A model generated the notes under the pieces. The model saw only the letters and a list, made by a program, of their open reading frames with translations, searched no databases and was not told the origin of the DNA. The translations under genes and the position numbers were made by a program. From assembly GCA_013397865.1 (NCBI GenBank), contig VZTI01005325.1, positions 4,122,100 to 4,186,099 of the forward strand: a stretch of 64,000 bases of DNA, read 5' to 3'. The DNA is from Struthidea cinerea (taxonomy: Eukaryota; Chordata; Aves; Passeriformes; Corcoracidae). Positions 38,822 to 51,264 of the stretch are shown here, one piece after another (within the stretch, counting starts at the first letter, position 1; the number at the start of each line of letters is the position of its first letter).

Positions 38822-39032
38822 GAATCTATCCCTGAAGCTGTCGAAGGAGGTGGAGCAAGGAGAAGCCAGGTACCCTCGTGTTAGCCAGCTGGCTGGCAGC
38901 CCGTCTGTGGAGTGGCCTTTCTCTGGTCTGGAAGAAGGTGGAGGCATTGAGTCTTTGCCCTTCAGGCTGATGCTCCAAGACTGCACAGCTGTAAAGACAT
39001 TGCTTCTGAAAATGAAGAGGGTTCTTCAAGAG
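38822..39032 (+). CDS. CCSER1: CCSER1 internal coding exon
   Basis: One internal exon of coiled-coil serine-rich protein 1 (FAM190A). The frame starts with one base completing a codon from the previous exon (a CA|G glutamine split fits the known protein), then runs 70 codons from Asn-Leu-Ser-Leu-Lys-Leu to Val-Leu-Gln-Glu, ending in phase 0. The stretches SLPFRLMLQDC and KTLLLKMKRVLQE are what I recall of the vertebrate CCSER1 segment just before the C-terminal coiled coil. The first half (charged and Ser/Gly-rich) is more diverged, as expected. The acceptor has a T-rich tract ending in ACAAG and the donor is GAG|GTAATC. In human, CCSER1 spans a very large locus prone to intragenic deletion, and the protein is reported to be needed for normal cell division; its biochemistry is poorly known. 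No other standard CCSER1 exon was found here, which fits its huge introns. The identification is from remembered protein sequence, not an alignment. Confidence 0.93.
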
Positions 39033-39038
39033 GTAATC
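39033..39038 (+). promoter_or_regulatory. Splice donor of the CCSER1 exon
   Basis: GTAATC follows the AAGAG exon end. It is a slightly weak donor, because the usual G at +5 is a T. If it is not used, the frame stays open for 35 more codons of non-CCSER1 character and stops at 39138-39140. A retained-intron transcript would therefore give a short alternative C terminus. Confidence 0.75.
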
Positions 39039-39833
39039 ACCCACTCATTTGTTAGATTAATATCTTTCAGCATTAATGAGCTAAGCAGCAGAAAAGGGTC
39101 AGTAAAGTTTATGGATTTGATGTCTTCTAATATGCCTTGAATATGTGGAATTGATGCAGAAGTATAAATAGTCATGCCTCCACATGGTGAAGGTCAGAAA
39201 GTTTATACTATAGCAGAATTTAATTGGTCCTGCCATCTTGATGTCCAGAGTGTAAAGCTTCTTTTGAGCTTTTACCAGAAAGGGGACAGGGGAGGCCAAC
39301 TGCTTCAGGTCAAAATACATTGTATTGTTTTCTTCCAGTATTTTAGAGCTCTTCAGTTTCCTTACTATATTAGTTATCCATTATGAAGTCGCATGCAATT
39401 TATGTAGAGGAGAGCTGCAAAGGAAAAAAATTCTATTAAGTAACTGTACTAAAAGGTTGCCAGCTTGAGTTTGTAAATGATGGCTGAAATCAAAATTTTT
39501 TAGGCCATTTACTGGGCCATTTCCTAACAATTTCAAGAGTCCTGCCTTGTCCTGTCCTGCTATATTCTCCTGCTTCCCCAATAGATTGCTGGTGTTGCTT
39601 TGAACATTTTCTTTTGTGTCTGTTTCTCTTTAGAATTTTAGTGAAATCAAATTATTTGGATTTTTTTTTGGACACCTTCCAGCCTTTTGGTGGAGCCTTT
39701 ACTGAGGTGTACACTATGAACTTTCATCTTCATGTTAGTGAATTGCAGTTTGCTTTATCTTTTTGGTCTACAAGAATAATACTTTTTTTGTTGTTTTTTA
39801 TCTATATAGAAATGCAGAATAGTAATATATTTA

Positions 39834-40072
39834 TAGAAACACAGAATAATTTAGGTTCAGAGGGTTCTCTGGAGGTTAGCCTTCTCTACTCAAAGCAAGG
39901 CCAGCTCAGAACAGGTTGCTCAGGTCCTTGTCCACTTAAACTTTTGGTACCTTAATGGGGTCTCCACAGCATCTCTGGGTAACCATTCCGATATTTGACA
40001 ACATCATTGTAACTTTTTTTCTGAAGATGGAAACAGAATTTCTCATGCTGAAACTTCATCATATTATAAAGA
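39834..40072 (-). mobile_element. CR1-type LINE 3' end, reverse orientation
   Basis: Read on the + strand it starts ACACAGAATAATTTAGGTTC, continues CTCAAAGCAAGGCCAGCTCA, GAACAGGTTGCTCAGGTCCT and CTCCACAGCATCTCTGGGTA, and ends near GAATTTCTCATGCTGAAACT. This is the reverse complement of a CR1 3' UTR and ORF2 end. It is diverged with indels and no frame. It lies 800 nt downstream of the CCSER1 exon, antisense to the gene. Confidence 0.88.
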
Positions 40073-43000
40073 CCAAAAATAAGTTGTGGGGGTTTTACTG
40101 CTCACTTACTGGTCATCTGTATCTAAATTCAACCAACTATAGTCCTATCTGAAAAGGATTGTCAAAGGTTTAGCTGTGATGGTTTGAAATGAGTCCTTCT
40201 AAACAGCCTGTTTTTGCTGGATGGCAAGCCTCAGACTTTCCAGTTTCCTTCAGTTCACTAGAAGCTTGATTTGTGCTATATGGATCCTTAATGTGCTTCT
40301 GGATTGCTGAATCAAGAACTGAAATCATTAATTCTCCATTAGTTGCTTTTTATATAATGTGAGAATATAGAGTAAATTTAAAGGATTTGTAACCTCATTG
40401 TATCTTGAAATAAATAAGAATTATGATATTATATGACATAGCAGTTCTAACATTCAGGTGGTAATATTGGCAGCATTCTCTGTTGCTTCTAGTGTGAATA
40501 ATTCTATTATGATCAGAAAAGGTCTTTCTTACCATGATGGTAAGCATAAGAATTTTAGTTTAACTTACACAGTTCCATTAAACTTGTGTAAGAATCTACT
40601 GTTATTTTCTCTTTGGAAATATGTTGTACCTTTCAGTACTTCATTTTTAAAAACATTCACCAGGTGATCCCCACAAAAGGAACATAAGGTATTTCATGTG
40701 AAAACATGAAATTTACCAGAATTAGTCCAGTTACTAATACCTCCTTATGTAACTCGTTGATTTTATTTTTTCATCTTAATCGTTCAGTCTTTTACTTATT
40801 TGTTCCTTTGTACTATATAATTCTCATTTCCCCAGCTGACTGTAACACCGTGTGTCTCTGTAGTTTTCTTTTTGTCTTGCCATATGAAATCAAAATTGCC
40901 TTTTCCTAATTCTACATTTGGATGTTCGTATGGGCTGTAATTTACCTCAAAAGAACCTGAGTAGTTACTTTGAGCAACCAAAGAGAAGATGACCTTGAAA
41001 TATATTAGAAATTTATATTGAGATGACACAACTTGATTCTCTTCAGAAATTCAGACATTTATGCGTTTATGTCACTTTTAAATTATTAGTGAAAGATTAC
41101 AGGAAAATATAATCCCATAAAATTGAAATACTGTATTGAAGAATCAGATAAATAAGTCATCTGAACATATTTAGCAGACAGTTTCCATGGAGAAGATCCT
41201 CTACTTCCATTGCAACTAGATGTAATTTTTTTCATCCAAAAATCCCTTCTGCCCCAACCAGTATTATAAATCAAACTCAGAGCAGTACAGAATAAAAGAC
41301 ATTAAAGAAAAATTCTTTCCTTGCCATGGAATGCTCAGGCATTTTTAGATGCAGTCAAACATAGTCTCTGGCAGACTTGTATAGAATTGAAATATTTTAT
41401 ACTTGCAAGACTGTAAAATAAGATTATATTTTTATAAAACTAATAATATGTCACATGTTTTCAGCCATGAAAATATATACAAACTACATGGGGAAAATTA
41501 CATGGGTTACCAGAAAAAAAAGTTGCGGTATTTCTGTTTTATAGCTGATATTACCCATAGAAGAAGAAATTACGGTAGTGTACACCTCTTTATTGAAAAA
41601 TAACATGCTAATTGAGTTAAAATATTAGCCCTGTTATTCAATGTAATCCTTCTTCTTAAGCACTGAGCACTGCTTCTAAGGAATAATTTAATTATGATCT
41701 GCCAACATGTAATACTAGCTAGTAAAATATGGGGTTTTTTGTTACAGTTGCTTGTAATTGAAGAATCTAAATGGAAAAACTGCATACAATGTATGCTGTA
41801 CTGTGCTGCAGACTTACAGGCTTGTTATTAGTCTTATCTTGAAAAGGGAAATTGAAGACATGGCAGTAACTTTCAAGACTGAGCATGTTATTTAGTAAAA
41901 GGCTAATGAATGATAGTTCAATTAAGAGAATTAATTGCCATTTCACTTTCAGTGAAAAAGCCTTGAAAATGTCTACTAATAATTCTTTATGGTTTTGGCC
42001 GTGCGAGGCTCATAAGGCAGATTGTTCCCCAATGTTTTGGGAAACTTCATTGAACAAAGCTAGATAGTCTGGAGGGCCCTGGCATGTGAGGAAACTTGGT
42101 GATTTTCCAGGTGCTCTGGAGGATCTCTCTCAATCTCTTCTGCAGCTTTTTCTCATGGATGTTCCATTTCTGACAGACAAATCTGCAATAAATTGTGTAA
42201 CCAAGACCTGTGGGATGCACAATTTCATGAAAAAGTATTACCAGAGTGTTACCCATATTACCCAACATGGGCAGCTTGATAAAAGCCACTTTAGCAGACC
42301 ATACAAGCTGTTTTGCAGCCTGTCCATGATTTCTTGGTCTCCCTTTTCTCTCCAGCTCGTGGATGTTTATTTGGACTGTTTGGTTTTTGTTTTTTTTTTC
42401 CTCAAAGTCTTTATGGTACTGACCTTTTTGTCAGTAGTAACTCCTCTCATTTGGAAGAGAGAAGACAAGAAAATAGGAGTTGGATGGATGAAATTGGGTG
42501 CTTTTTCCACTTCTAAGAAGTGAATTCTTTACCTTCTGACTTCAGGCAGGCCTCTCTGCTCTGAACTGTTCTTCAATTAATCTCTGTCATTTTTTTCTCC
42601 CCCATTTTTGGGGGAAAATATAGAACAATTGATGTTCTATACTTTCTATGGTTTATAACATTTCTGGCAACTGATTGATTGTGAGCTTCTGAAGACTAGA
42701 CTGTATCTTCTTTCTCACTTACTGCTATCAACAATAATGAATACATAATGCCTCTTAACCAAGCAATATGTTGGCTTTCCTGTACTCTTGCAGATGAGAA
42801 TGAAGTTATTTCCATCTGTTAACTTTTTTATGGCTTGAGTTATAGCTGGCTTAGGCAATGTTGAAGGCTGGCTAATCGAGGGGACATTTAAAGGCTTTGC
42901 CTTTTCTAAAATCATTGGTTGAACGTTTCAGGCAGAGACATATTGGGCAAAACTTGTATGGTTTTGGCTTTGTGCCTAGCAAAAGAAGGCCTTTATCCTG

Positions 43001-44498
43001 AAATAAACATAATGGAAAAATACAGTTGTATTGGGAAGGAATCCCTTTAGTCAGTGATAATGGGGTTTTGTTCAAACTTTAGATGTTGAGTTTGTTGATT
43101 AATTTTATTGAGTGCCATAATTAAAAGAAAATCTTTAGGCTTGTAGAAACAAGGTTGTATTTTCCATGTATTCTTTATGAAATATATAGCTTATCAGCTA
43201 CATAATTCTACTTTTGCTTATTTTTATGGCGCTGTCAGAAGTGACCTTACTGGTTGCTAATCTAGAAAATTAAGAGACGTTGTCTATATGTTTGTGTAAT
43301 TTGGGATATAAATTATTCAGCTCATGTTTTTTTTGGAGCCCTGCATAACACCACGCAGGCTGTGGCGCTTTAGCTAATTGCTACAATTAGCAATAGGACT
43401 AAGTTACTTTGGACATGTATTGCATACTGTGTTTTACTAATTAATCATTTATTTTACTGAGGGAAATTGCAGCTGCCTGTGGCTGTCATTAAAAGTTAAT
43501 GTGTCCGATACAGTGTCTTTAGATTGCACTTGAAAAAAAAAGAAACCCAAACCTTAAAAAAGAAGAGAAATGTGGAAAATTATGTCAAAATTGCTGTCAG
43601 ACTGGCCATAAGGGTTGCCTGAGATTAGTGGGGCAGAGTGATACCACTCAGGCTGCGATTAGTCTGTCAGATATCACTGGCTGCATTACTTCTCCCCATG
43701 CAACTTTCACCTCATCAGTAAAATAAGCATAATTGTAGAGTCCCCTTTTATGCTGCACTTGCAGTCCACTGATGGAAAGTACTGAGAGAAGGCTAATTGC
43801 TGTTTGGATATTTTGTAGTCTGATTGCTGGTCAGTATGGAATTGGCCTTAAACTATGGTTTTTAAAGACATTAAAACATTTCCTTCAGTCTGCTATGAAA
43901 TGTATTATACTTGCTAATATTGTGTTAGCCGCTCTAGGAACCAATTGCAAGTTTAATACACTGTAAAATACTGCAGGTTTTCTTCCTTTAAGTAACTTTG
44001 TAATTAACCACTGTAGCATTGCTGATTTATTCAACAACTCTGCATTTAACACAGTCCCTTTTATCAAGTAATTCATGCTGGAAATTAGTAATTCCTTCAT
44101 TTCATGGTATGTTGACACTACATATACTCATAAATTTAAATAACTAATAATAAAAATGTAGTAGATTTGTTTATAGGATTTAAATTTATCACGTTAAATT
44201 GGCTTTTTCTTTTGGAAATATACATGGGCATACCCATGCCCAGCTGGTTGCAAAGACAGGCAGAACACCCCATTGTTGCACTTTGTGTGTTTTTTTCCTA
44301 GGAGTATATTTCAGGGTGATGGAGACTATTGGGAGCAAATGGATAGTCAGGTGTTCTCTTCGGCAGTGAAGATGTTTTATTCTGAGATTATCCATTGTAA
44401 GGAATTTAATAACAAGGAACAAACCCAATGTCAGTTATTTAATTAGACATTCTCAAGGTACAAGAACGCTTCTGTACGTTCCATGTGATGGAACTCAA
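40073..44498. other. Intronic stretch without genes
   Basis: AT-rich. It holds one plus-strand frame at 42086-42523 (145 codons, ending in hydrophobic and then basic residues, not recognised) and a candidate conserved block around 43320-43540 listed separately. No repeat family is recognised. Confidence 0.5.
43320..43540. other. Possible conserved noncoding block with homeodomain palindrome
   Basis: Non-repetitive sequence containing the perfect palindrome GCTAATTG-CTA-CAATTAGC (43373-43391). It also has CTAATTAATCATTTATTTT, and CTGTCATTAAAAGTTAATG further on. The palindrome gives two inverted TAATTG homeodomain cores three bases apart, a typical dimer spacing for paired-type homeodomains. 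Enhancer function is inference. Confidence 0.3.
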
Positions 44499-45228
44499 GC
44501 GGATCTGCTCCATGACTTTCCCTGGCACCAAGCTGACAGGCCTGTAGTTTCTGGGAGCCTCCTTCCAGCCCTTCTTGTAGAAAGACATCACATTTGCTAA
44601 CCTTCAGTCAACTGGGACCTCTCTGGTGAGCCAGGACAGCTGCTAAATGATTGAAAATGGCTCAGTGACCACTTCCACCAGCTCCCTCAGTACCCTTGGG
44701 TGGATCCTATCTGGCCCCATAGACATGTGTGCCAGATAAGTGGTGTAGCAGGTTGCTGGCCATTTCCCCTTGGATTATAGTGGTGTCATTCTGCTCCCTG
44801 TCTTCCAGCTCGGGGGTCTGGCTTGTCCCTGAGGACAACTATCTTACTAATAAAGACAGATGCAAAACGGCATGATGAAATTCCTCATCCTTTGTCACTT
44901 TGTTTGCCCCCACATCCAGTAAAGGATAGAGAGTTTCCTTAGCCCTCCTTTTGTTGTTAATGTATTTATAAAATCTTTTTTTGTTGTTGTTTTATATGAT
45001 AGTAGCCAGATGAAGTTCTAGTTGGGCTTTGGCCCTTCTAATTTTCTCCCAGCATAACCTCATGACGTCTTTGTAGTCCTCCTGAGTTTCCTGCTTCTTC
45101 TTGCAAAGATCTCAAACTCTTTTTTTTTCTTCTCTTTTGGCACATGGGGATGGGCTGTTCCTGCACCATTAAGATTTCTTTCTTGAAGAATGTCCAGCCT
45201 TCCTGGACTCCTTTTCTCTTAAGGATCT
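44499..45228 (-). mobile_element. CR1 LINE ORF2 fragment (linker and start of reverse transcriptase), reverse orientation
   Basis: The reverse strand reads, near 44580-44500, GWKEAPRNYRPVSL and then VPGKVMEQI. This is the N-terminal conserved block of the CR1 reverse transcriptase with one or two residues missing. Upstream on that strand (up to 45228) lies the linker between endonuclease and reverse transcriptase, visible as degraded blocks that include the region before the domain and an internal deletion near 45130. Stops and indels destroy the frame. It is an interior piece of CR1 rather than the usual 3' end, so it was truncated at both sides or split by later deletion. Confidence 0.9.
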
Positions 45229-45599
45229 TTGTACTTTACAACAGATGCTCCTGGACAGCGTGTTCATTTACTGGCACTCTCTTGAGTACTTCAGAGTGTG
45301 AGGTTACAGGTTGGGATGTGCACACAGCTCTGGGCCCCTGTGAAGCCACACTAATACTGGCTCAATAAAAAGATCTTCTGAATTGGTTCAGCTCAGTTAT
45401 CGGTTTGTCATTGCCCATGCTCACGCTGAAGTTCTTTTGAAAGCTACATTGATAACGTTTTTGAGCCACACTTTGACATTATCAGTCTGAAATGAATACC
45501 CTTAATATTTAATCCTGAAAATGGAAAATTTCTTTTCTCTATTTCTGTTCTGTTTGTTCTGCTGCTGTGGCTTAGTCTTTGTAGATTACATGTGTCTAC

Positions 45600-46060
45600 G
45601 TGCTGCAGCCCCTCTGAAACTGGATCGACCATGAAAAATGTTCTCTTCCACGTGTAGGGGTGGTGGTGTTAGAAGTGTCTGCTCCATGTATTCAGAAAGC
45701 GAGTGATGAGTTCTTTCTTATTTCTCCTGTGGTTGCCTGAATGAAACATTTTCATATGGCAGGGCGATGTGCTCCAGGTCAGCACAGATTTGCACAGAAT
45801 GTGCCCCAGCCTCCTCAACAAGCCAGGTCTTAGCAGCGCCTTGCAGGGAGGCATTAAAAATAGTAACCCTATTAATAGGTAATGTCCCTACATCAGCAGT
45901 TCTGTGCAATTGGCTGTGATTAACCTGCGGCTGAACACCATAAAATTATAACTGTTGCAAAACTGAAACCATTTTCTCATTTAGCACTTCCATGGTTTTG
46001 ATCCGTTGCTGCAGGTTGGTCAGCTAAATCCCACCCCTCGCTCCTTGGCAATGGAGCTGA
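45600..46060 (-). pseudogene. Possible degraded retroelement gag-like or unknown coding remnant
   Basis: On the minus strand a nearly continuous frame from about 46010 to 45718, broken by one stop near 45948, reads LQQRIKTMEVLNEKMVSVLQ (coiled-coil-like) and later INRVTIFNASLQGAAKTWLV and CADLEHIALPYENVSF. A short helix-rich segment with a phrase of the SLQGAAKTWL type recalls gag and gag-derived capsid proteins, but I cannot assign a family. A downstream piece in another phase continues with Pro-rich sequence. It sits about 370 nt from the CR1 ORF2 fragment, so the locus may be a repeat-rich insertion. Confidence 0.3.
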
Positions 46061-48843
46061 TCACGCCAATTACATTTTGTGATAAAACTACAAATACCAA
46101 AAAGTGCGTTGCAAAATAATGAGCAAGCAGTGGAAGAAATCCAGACTGTCTTCAAGAGTCTATAGAAGGAATTGATTGTACTAAATTGTTAGGGCTCATA
46201 AGTAATTTGATTTAAATGAAAGAAGGTAGATGGAAGAATTTCTGATAAGAAAATATTTAAGACTGCCAGATCTAACAAATTCTGCAATAAGTTACCCAGT
46301 TATCCATTTTTTAAGGCAAAAAATAATTGAAAATAGGAGCAGGATGAAGATGAGTGCACAGCGCCTAAGCTTCATTATCATTGATTTTCCTGCAAATTTA
46401 TTATAGTTATGAAAATACCAACTCATCAAACAGTTTTGTAATTTACAAAGAGCGTTTCATGAGTTTTATAGCTGGTGCCATTACCTTCAACTCCAATAGG
46501 TTAAAACCAAAAAGCATAGTCCTCACTGAAATAGTCTGTCACCTTCTGAAGCTGTACAGTCCTGTATTCTCCCTATATTAAGATTTTTTCTTCCTCGCGG
46601 TAGGTTGCAGAGTTTTCCTGACACTGAAAAATAGCTGGTTCTATAGATAAAGCAGTGAAGCTGGTGATATGCAACTGTTGCTGTAAATGGATGTTCAAGG
46701 GGAATAAAATGTAACAGATAAAAATGTAGGTCTAATACCCAGGTAGTGAAGTGCCATCTGTACCTGTAGTTACCCGTTTAACTGTTTGTGTTCATGTATG
46801 ACCATATAGATGATTCTGCAGCATTTAAATTTGATCTCATAATTATCCCTAATGCCTTGATCATCCAGAATTTCTGAAACAAGTGCTAGTGTAGTCACAG
46901 GAGAAATTCTCACAGTGCGTAGCATAGCTGGATCCTGGCATAGCTCTGTGCTGCAGATTTGTTTAATGCTTTCTCTGCACAGTGCATTCCATTACTTTGC
47001 AGCCCAGGTTATCAGAACAGTGCTGATCATTTTTCTACTGGAAGAAAGAGAAGATATGAGAAATGCTGATACAGCATGCTTACAACTGAGCACCCTGATC
47101 TAGTAGATGTCGCTGCTCACTGCAGAGGAGTTGGACTGTTTGATGATTTTATGATTTTGACAGAAAATAATAGTGCTGATTTTGTGCAGTCTGGCTCCAC
47201 TTAAATTCATGAAGATGAAGTGGTTGGTTTGAAGGCTTACATGATGAATCCCAGTGACAGAAAAATAAACATTTTTTTGGAAAAGGATTTAGAAATTGCT
47301 CATTGGGGACATATCCTACACCTGGTTTTGTAATTGTTCAGAGCCAGTTGGTAGGCACATGTATCTTTCATGAGCATGTGGTATATCTAAAGAAATATTG
47401 GGTACGTCTGATAGTCTGTATTTTGCTCATTTTTGTACCTTAATATTACAAATACAGCAGTTCTCTGCCTCTGGTCAGAGCCTCAGCTGGGTGGGAAATA
47501 GTACAGGTGCATTTAATCTGGCTGGTACTTGGTGCCTTGTCAGACTGCTGCTCTCTTCATCTTTCTCCTTACATTTTTGTATTCGTGGTGAGTTCCCTTT
47601 ACAGAGAACTCAATAATCATCCATGTAATGAAGAGCTCATGGATGTAACATGCTAACTTAGCTCATGCCTAGAAATTGTTTTTAAATTTAAATTGAAAAC
47701 TCTCCTCTGTTTTCCCTCCTGGGCTCAACAAAAGGTATTGAAAAGTTGTCAGGTAAAAGCAATAGCCTCATTTGCAAGCTTAAGAGGAAGATTCTTCTTT
47801 TCATCAACAGCTCTTGTGTCAAATCTCTGTGAGCATTATCTAAATAGAAACAAATATATGTTCAGAGATAACTGATGTTGCCTCAGTAGAAACTGAGCAT
47901 GTCATAAAGCAGCTAAGAAAGGGTAGAGTTTGATTACTTATGCCTCTTTTAAGCAGGATAGAGATAAATAGAATGAATGACTAGTCAAAGATCATTTATA
48001 TCCTAGGATTTTTATTTGTCTTATGTGGCACTATTTTTCCTGTCCCTCCTGGGCAAATCATTGTGGTGGTGTTTTTGGGGGTTTGGTTTTGTTTTTAAAC
48101 TTTTTATTTTGGTTTAATATGAGGAAAACGAATCTGTGGTCACAGCTACAAACCTCCACTGTTGCAAAAGAGGGGCAGTTTTTATTACTTGCTACCCCAT
48201 GCAAAAATCTCTTCTAAAGATTGTTCTTTGCGTTTCATTTAAACTATGGTATCAAATTAAATTATAAGTTCTTAAATCTCCAGAGCATAGCCATGCCAGC
48301 CTTGCTCATCTGTGCAAGACCCCTGCTGCTGATAAACTTCTGGTAGTAGCACAGAGAAAGCAGGAAGTGTTTGGGTCAGTCCTTTTGCTATGAAAATGAG
48401 CATTTTTCTCATCAGTCCCCAACCCATTTTTGTTTTCCCCCTCTACACTTTGTGATACAGCTTTGGATCGGCTGATGTCTTAAACTTGTGCTCCTACCCT
48501 CATGCACGGTGCTACGGAGCAACAATTGCTTTTAAAATTAAGACTGGCAGGGTGCATATAGAGAGAAATAGTTTAGTGTGTCTGGATGCTTTACAGCCAA
48601 AAGATTTAACCAAAATCTCAGTAAGTGAGCAAATCCCCCAGGTGAGCAGGGCCTTTCCTGATTTGCCCCATTAGAAAGAAGAACTTTGTATTCCTTTTGT
48701 GTAGATTGCTTTTATATAGGAACAGAGATTAGCCTTTTTGGACTGCTGAAACTGAACATTCAAGGTAGAGTTTAAGATAAACCATGATAAAAATATTACT
48801 GATCATACAGACTTTTATAAAACCAGCCAACTTGTGGTTATAA

Positions 48844-48865
48844 AAGTGGCGAGGAAGGACACACC
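48844..48865. repeat. 22-nt exact match to an LTR segment
   Basis: The 22 nt here, with core GTGGCGAGGAAGGACACACC, recur identically at 52016-52037 inside the LTR copy. Flanking bases differ on both sides. A 22-nt match is not expected by chance in 64 kb, so it probably reflects a tiny LTR-derived insertion or template switch. Confidence 0.85.
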
Positions 48866-50797
48866 TTTTTTATTTCATCAAAGCTCTCTTTCAAAGTTTG
48901 TTGAGGCAGTGGAGAGCTCTGCCTTGTTGTTACTGAGGTTTGGACTCCCTGAACGAGTAAGACAGTGACATCAAAATGGATTAATACTTACAGGTTCTGT
49001 TTGTATGTGGTTGTCATTATAATGCACATTCTGGTCGGCCTGACTGCCTTATTTCATTGTGCTTGTGTGTACGTGTCTGTGGCTAAAATGAGGGTATTTA
49101 GCCCTCATTATTTATACATTTTTACAATAAATTACTTAGGAAGACACATGTGCTTTTGTAATACGTACATAACTATACAGTTCTCACAGGTACACCTGAA
49201 ATATGCTACTGTCTCTTGCTAGTGGCACTGATTGTTGCATTGAATTTGCTGCTAAAAAGTGAACCCATACCAAAAGTCTGTTATATAATTTCAAATAGAA
49301 AATGTTTTTAAAATATGTTTCTTAAGACTGTTGTTTACATACTGAGCCTTCCTAGCCTATGTCATTCTGTCATTGCATTGTTCTTTCACCACTGATTTTT
49401 CTAATGAATATGAACTTTTAATGTATTTCTTTTGACTTTTGTGATTAAGCTCTAAGTTGTGTCTGTCTTTATTAAGATGCCATTATGTTTTGACAATGCA
49501 AGCTTCATCAGTATATTTTGTAGGCCATATTTTACCATATGATGTAATTTACTGATACAATACAGCATTTGACTGTTGGTTTGTTTATTCATATAACTGA
49601 TTTCTTTTTTCCTCAACTTAAGCATCTTTCTGATTATCTCATGTTAATGGCATCTTTTTCCAGCTTCTTGAACAATTTATGATGGCAGTTTACTGGCTCA
49701 AAATATAATTTTTTACTATTTATATGCCAGCTTTTACAAAAATGTAGTTATATAGTATTATTTGGATAAATTATTTTCTCACATTCTAGTCACTTCAGGA
49801 CTTGCATTATGTGCAGTTTAATTGGCTAGGATTAGTAAGAATTAGTATAAAATACTATACTAGTATTAGCATTAGTACAGAGTATTCTTCTCATTATTTT
49901 GATATCCTTCAGTTTCCTTCCCCCCTATATTTGTATCTGAATGCTGCAGAGGATCTTAGAGAAGCATTTCTAAATATCTTGACAGTATTTAAATCATGGA
50001 AAAAAATGAGTTTTGTATGAACTTTGGTCCTGTAATATTGTCATTGCATAATGCTATGTGCTCCATAGTGTTTAAATGGGTACTATTTATGAGTGATTTT
50101 CAGAACTGTGGACAGATAAATGAAATGCAGTGTGGTCTTGCAGAGCCTACTGGAAAAAAATTGAGATTTTAGTAGTTTGATACGGTGTCTTATGGAATAT
50201 GTTTCCATCAGAGTTGGAAGAGCATGTAGTAGGATGATGATTTCAAAGCCAGTGCTTACTTTTATTCATGTAGGATAATCAGTGTATAAATAGATACAGG
50301 GTGAGTCTTCAAGAGCACATTATTCTTGTGCTGAGTTCTTTGGGGTTTTTTAAGATTTCATTTAGTTTTGTCTGTGCCATGGTTACAATGCCGAACTTTA
50401 TTTCATTTTTTTATGGAATACATATAGGAATGAACCTTTTTGGACATGCTGGGAACTGAAAATACTTGTTCTTATGGAACTGTTTCAATGTGTCAGAATA
50501 ATAAAAATTTATGTAGCTTTAAACTAGTTTTTCATTCAGATCTTCTTTTGGGGAAATGCAATACCAGCAGTGATAGCTTTACTCCTGTGTGTCATTCAGA
50601 AAGGATTTTCTGTGCAAGTTACACCCAAAAAAACCCCCTTCATTTATTCCACCTTGGTTTTAATGTTAAATTGCAAATTCCTGCCATTATGTGGAGTATA
50701 GCTGCAAAAGGGAGAGGGAATGAAGTACAGATACGAAAATAGGAACAGGAGAAAAGTGGCAAAATATGAACTAAATGTAGAAATGCTTTGCTGGAAG

Positions 50798-50812
50798 GGG
50801 GGGGAGGGGGGT
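50798..50812. repeat. G-rich run
   Basis: GGGGGGGGAGGGGGG. There are enough G-tracts for a possible quadruplex on the + strand, though without the usual loop pattern. It is a simple low-complexity tract. Confidence 0.8.
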
Positions 50813-51264
50813 GTTTGAGCTAGTCTGGCACCCTGGCAGGCCTCCTTCTGTATTTGGTATTTGCTGAAGCAACTAATTTATCCTGACAGTAACTTTGCCA
50901 GTACTGCAAGAATCCTATTTCACTAAGATTAACACTTTCTCCCTTGTTTTTAAGGACAAATATGCTTAGTTTCTTGTTTCTGGATCTTCTTGTCATCTGT
51001 CTCTTCTGTGGTTTGTGTGCATACACTTTAGCAAGCGGTAAGCATAAGAATTTTTCTTTAGCTTTAGCAAGTGTTATACATGAATTGTAGAAGTAAGATT
51101 GATCAGCTGAGCTCTTTAGCTTTAAGTGGGGGATTTCTTTTTTTTTGCTTGCTATTTTTGTTTGTTTGCTTTGTTTTTTGGGCTTTTTTAATACAGTTTG
51201 CTGTTGCAAGATTATGAGCTCCAACCACAAGGGAAAGCAAGAGAACTAAGGTTTGGGGTAGCTA

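Noticed and set aside
42086..42523. 145-codon plus frame with a hydrophobic stretch that looks like a membrane segment
   Set aside because: The hydrophobic part is produced by a T-rich tract (TTTTTTTTTCC) and there is no start, splice or homology support.
50820..51230. 136-codon Lys-rich minus frame next to the exon-like segment at 51265-51416
   Set aside because: The Lys-rich part comes from an A-rich tract on that strand. Continuity with the neighbouring frame would require a frameshift and stop readthrough.
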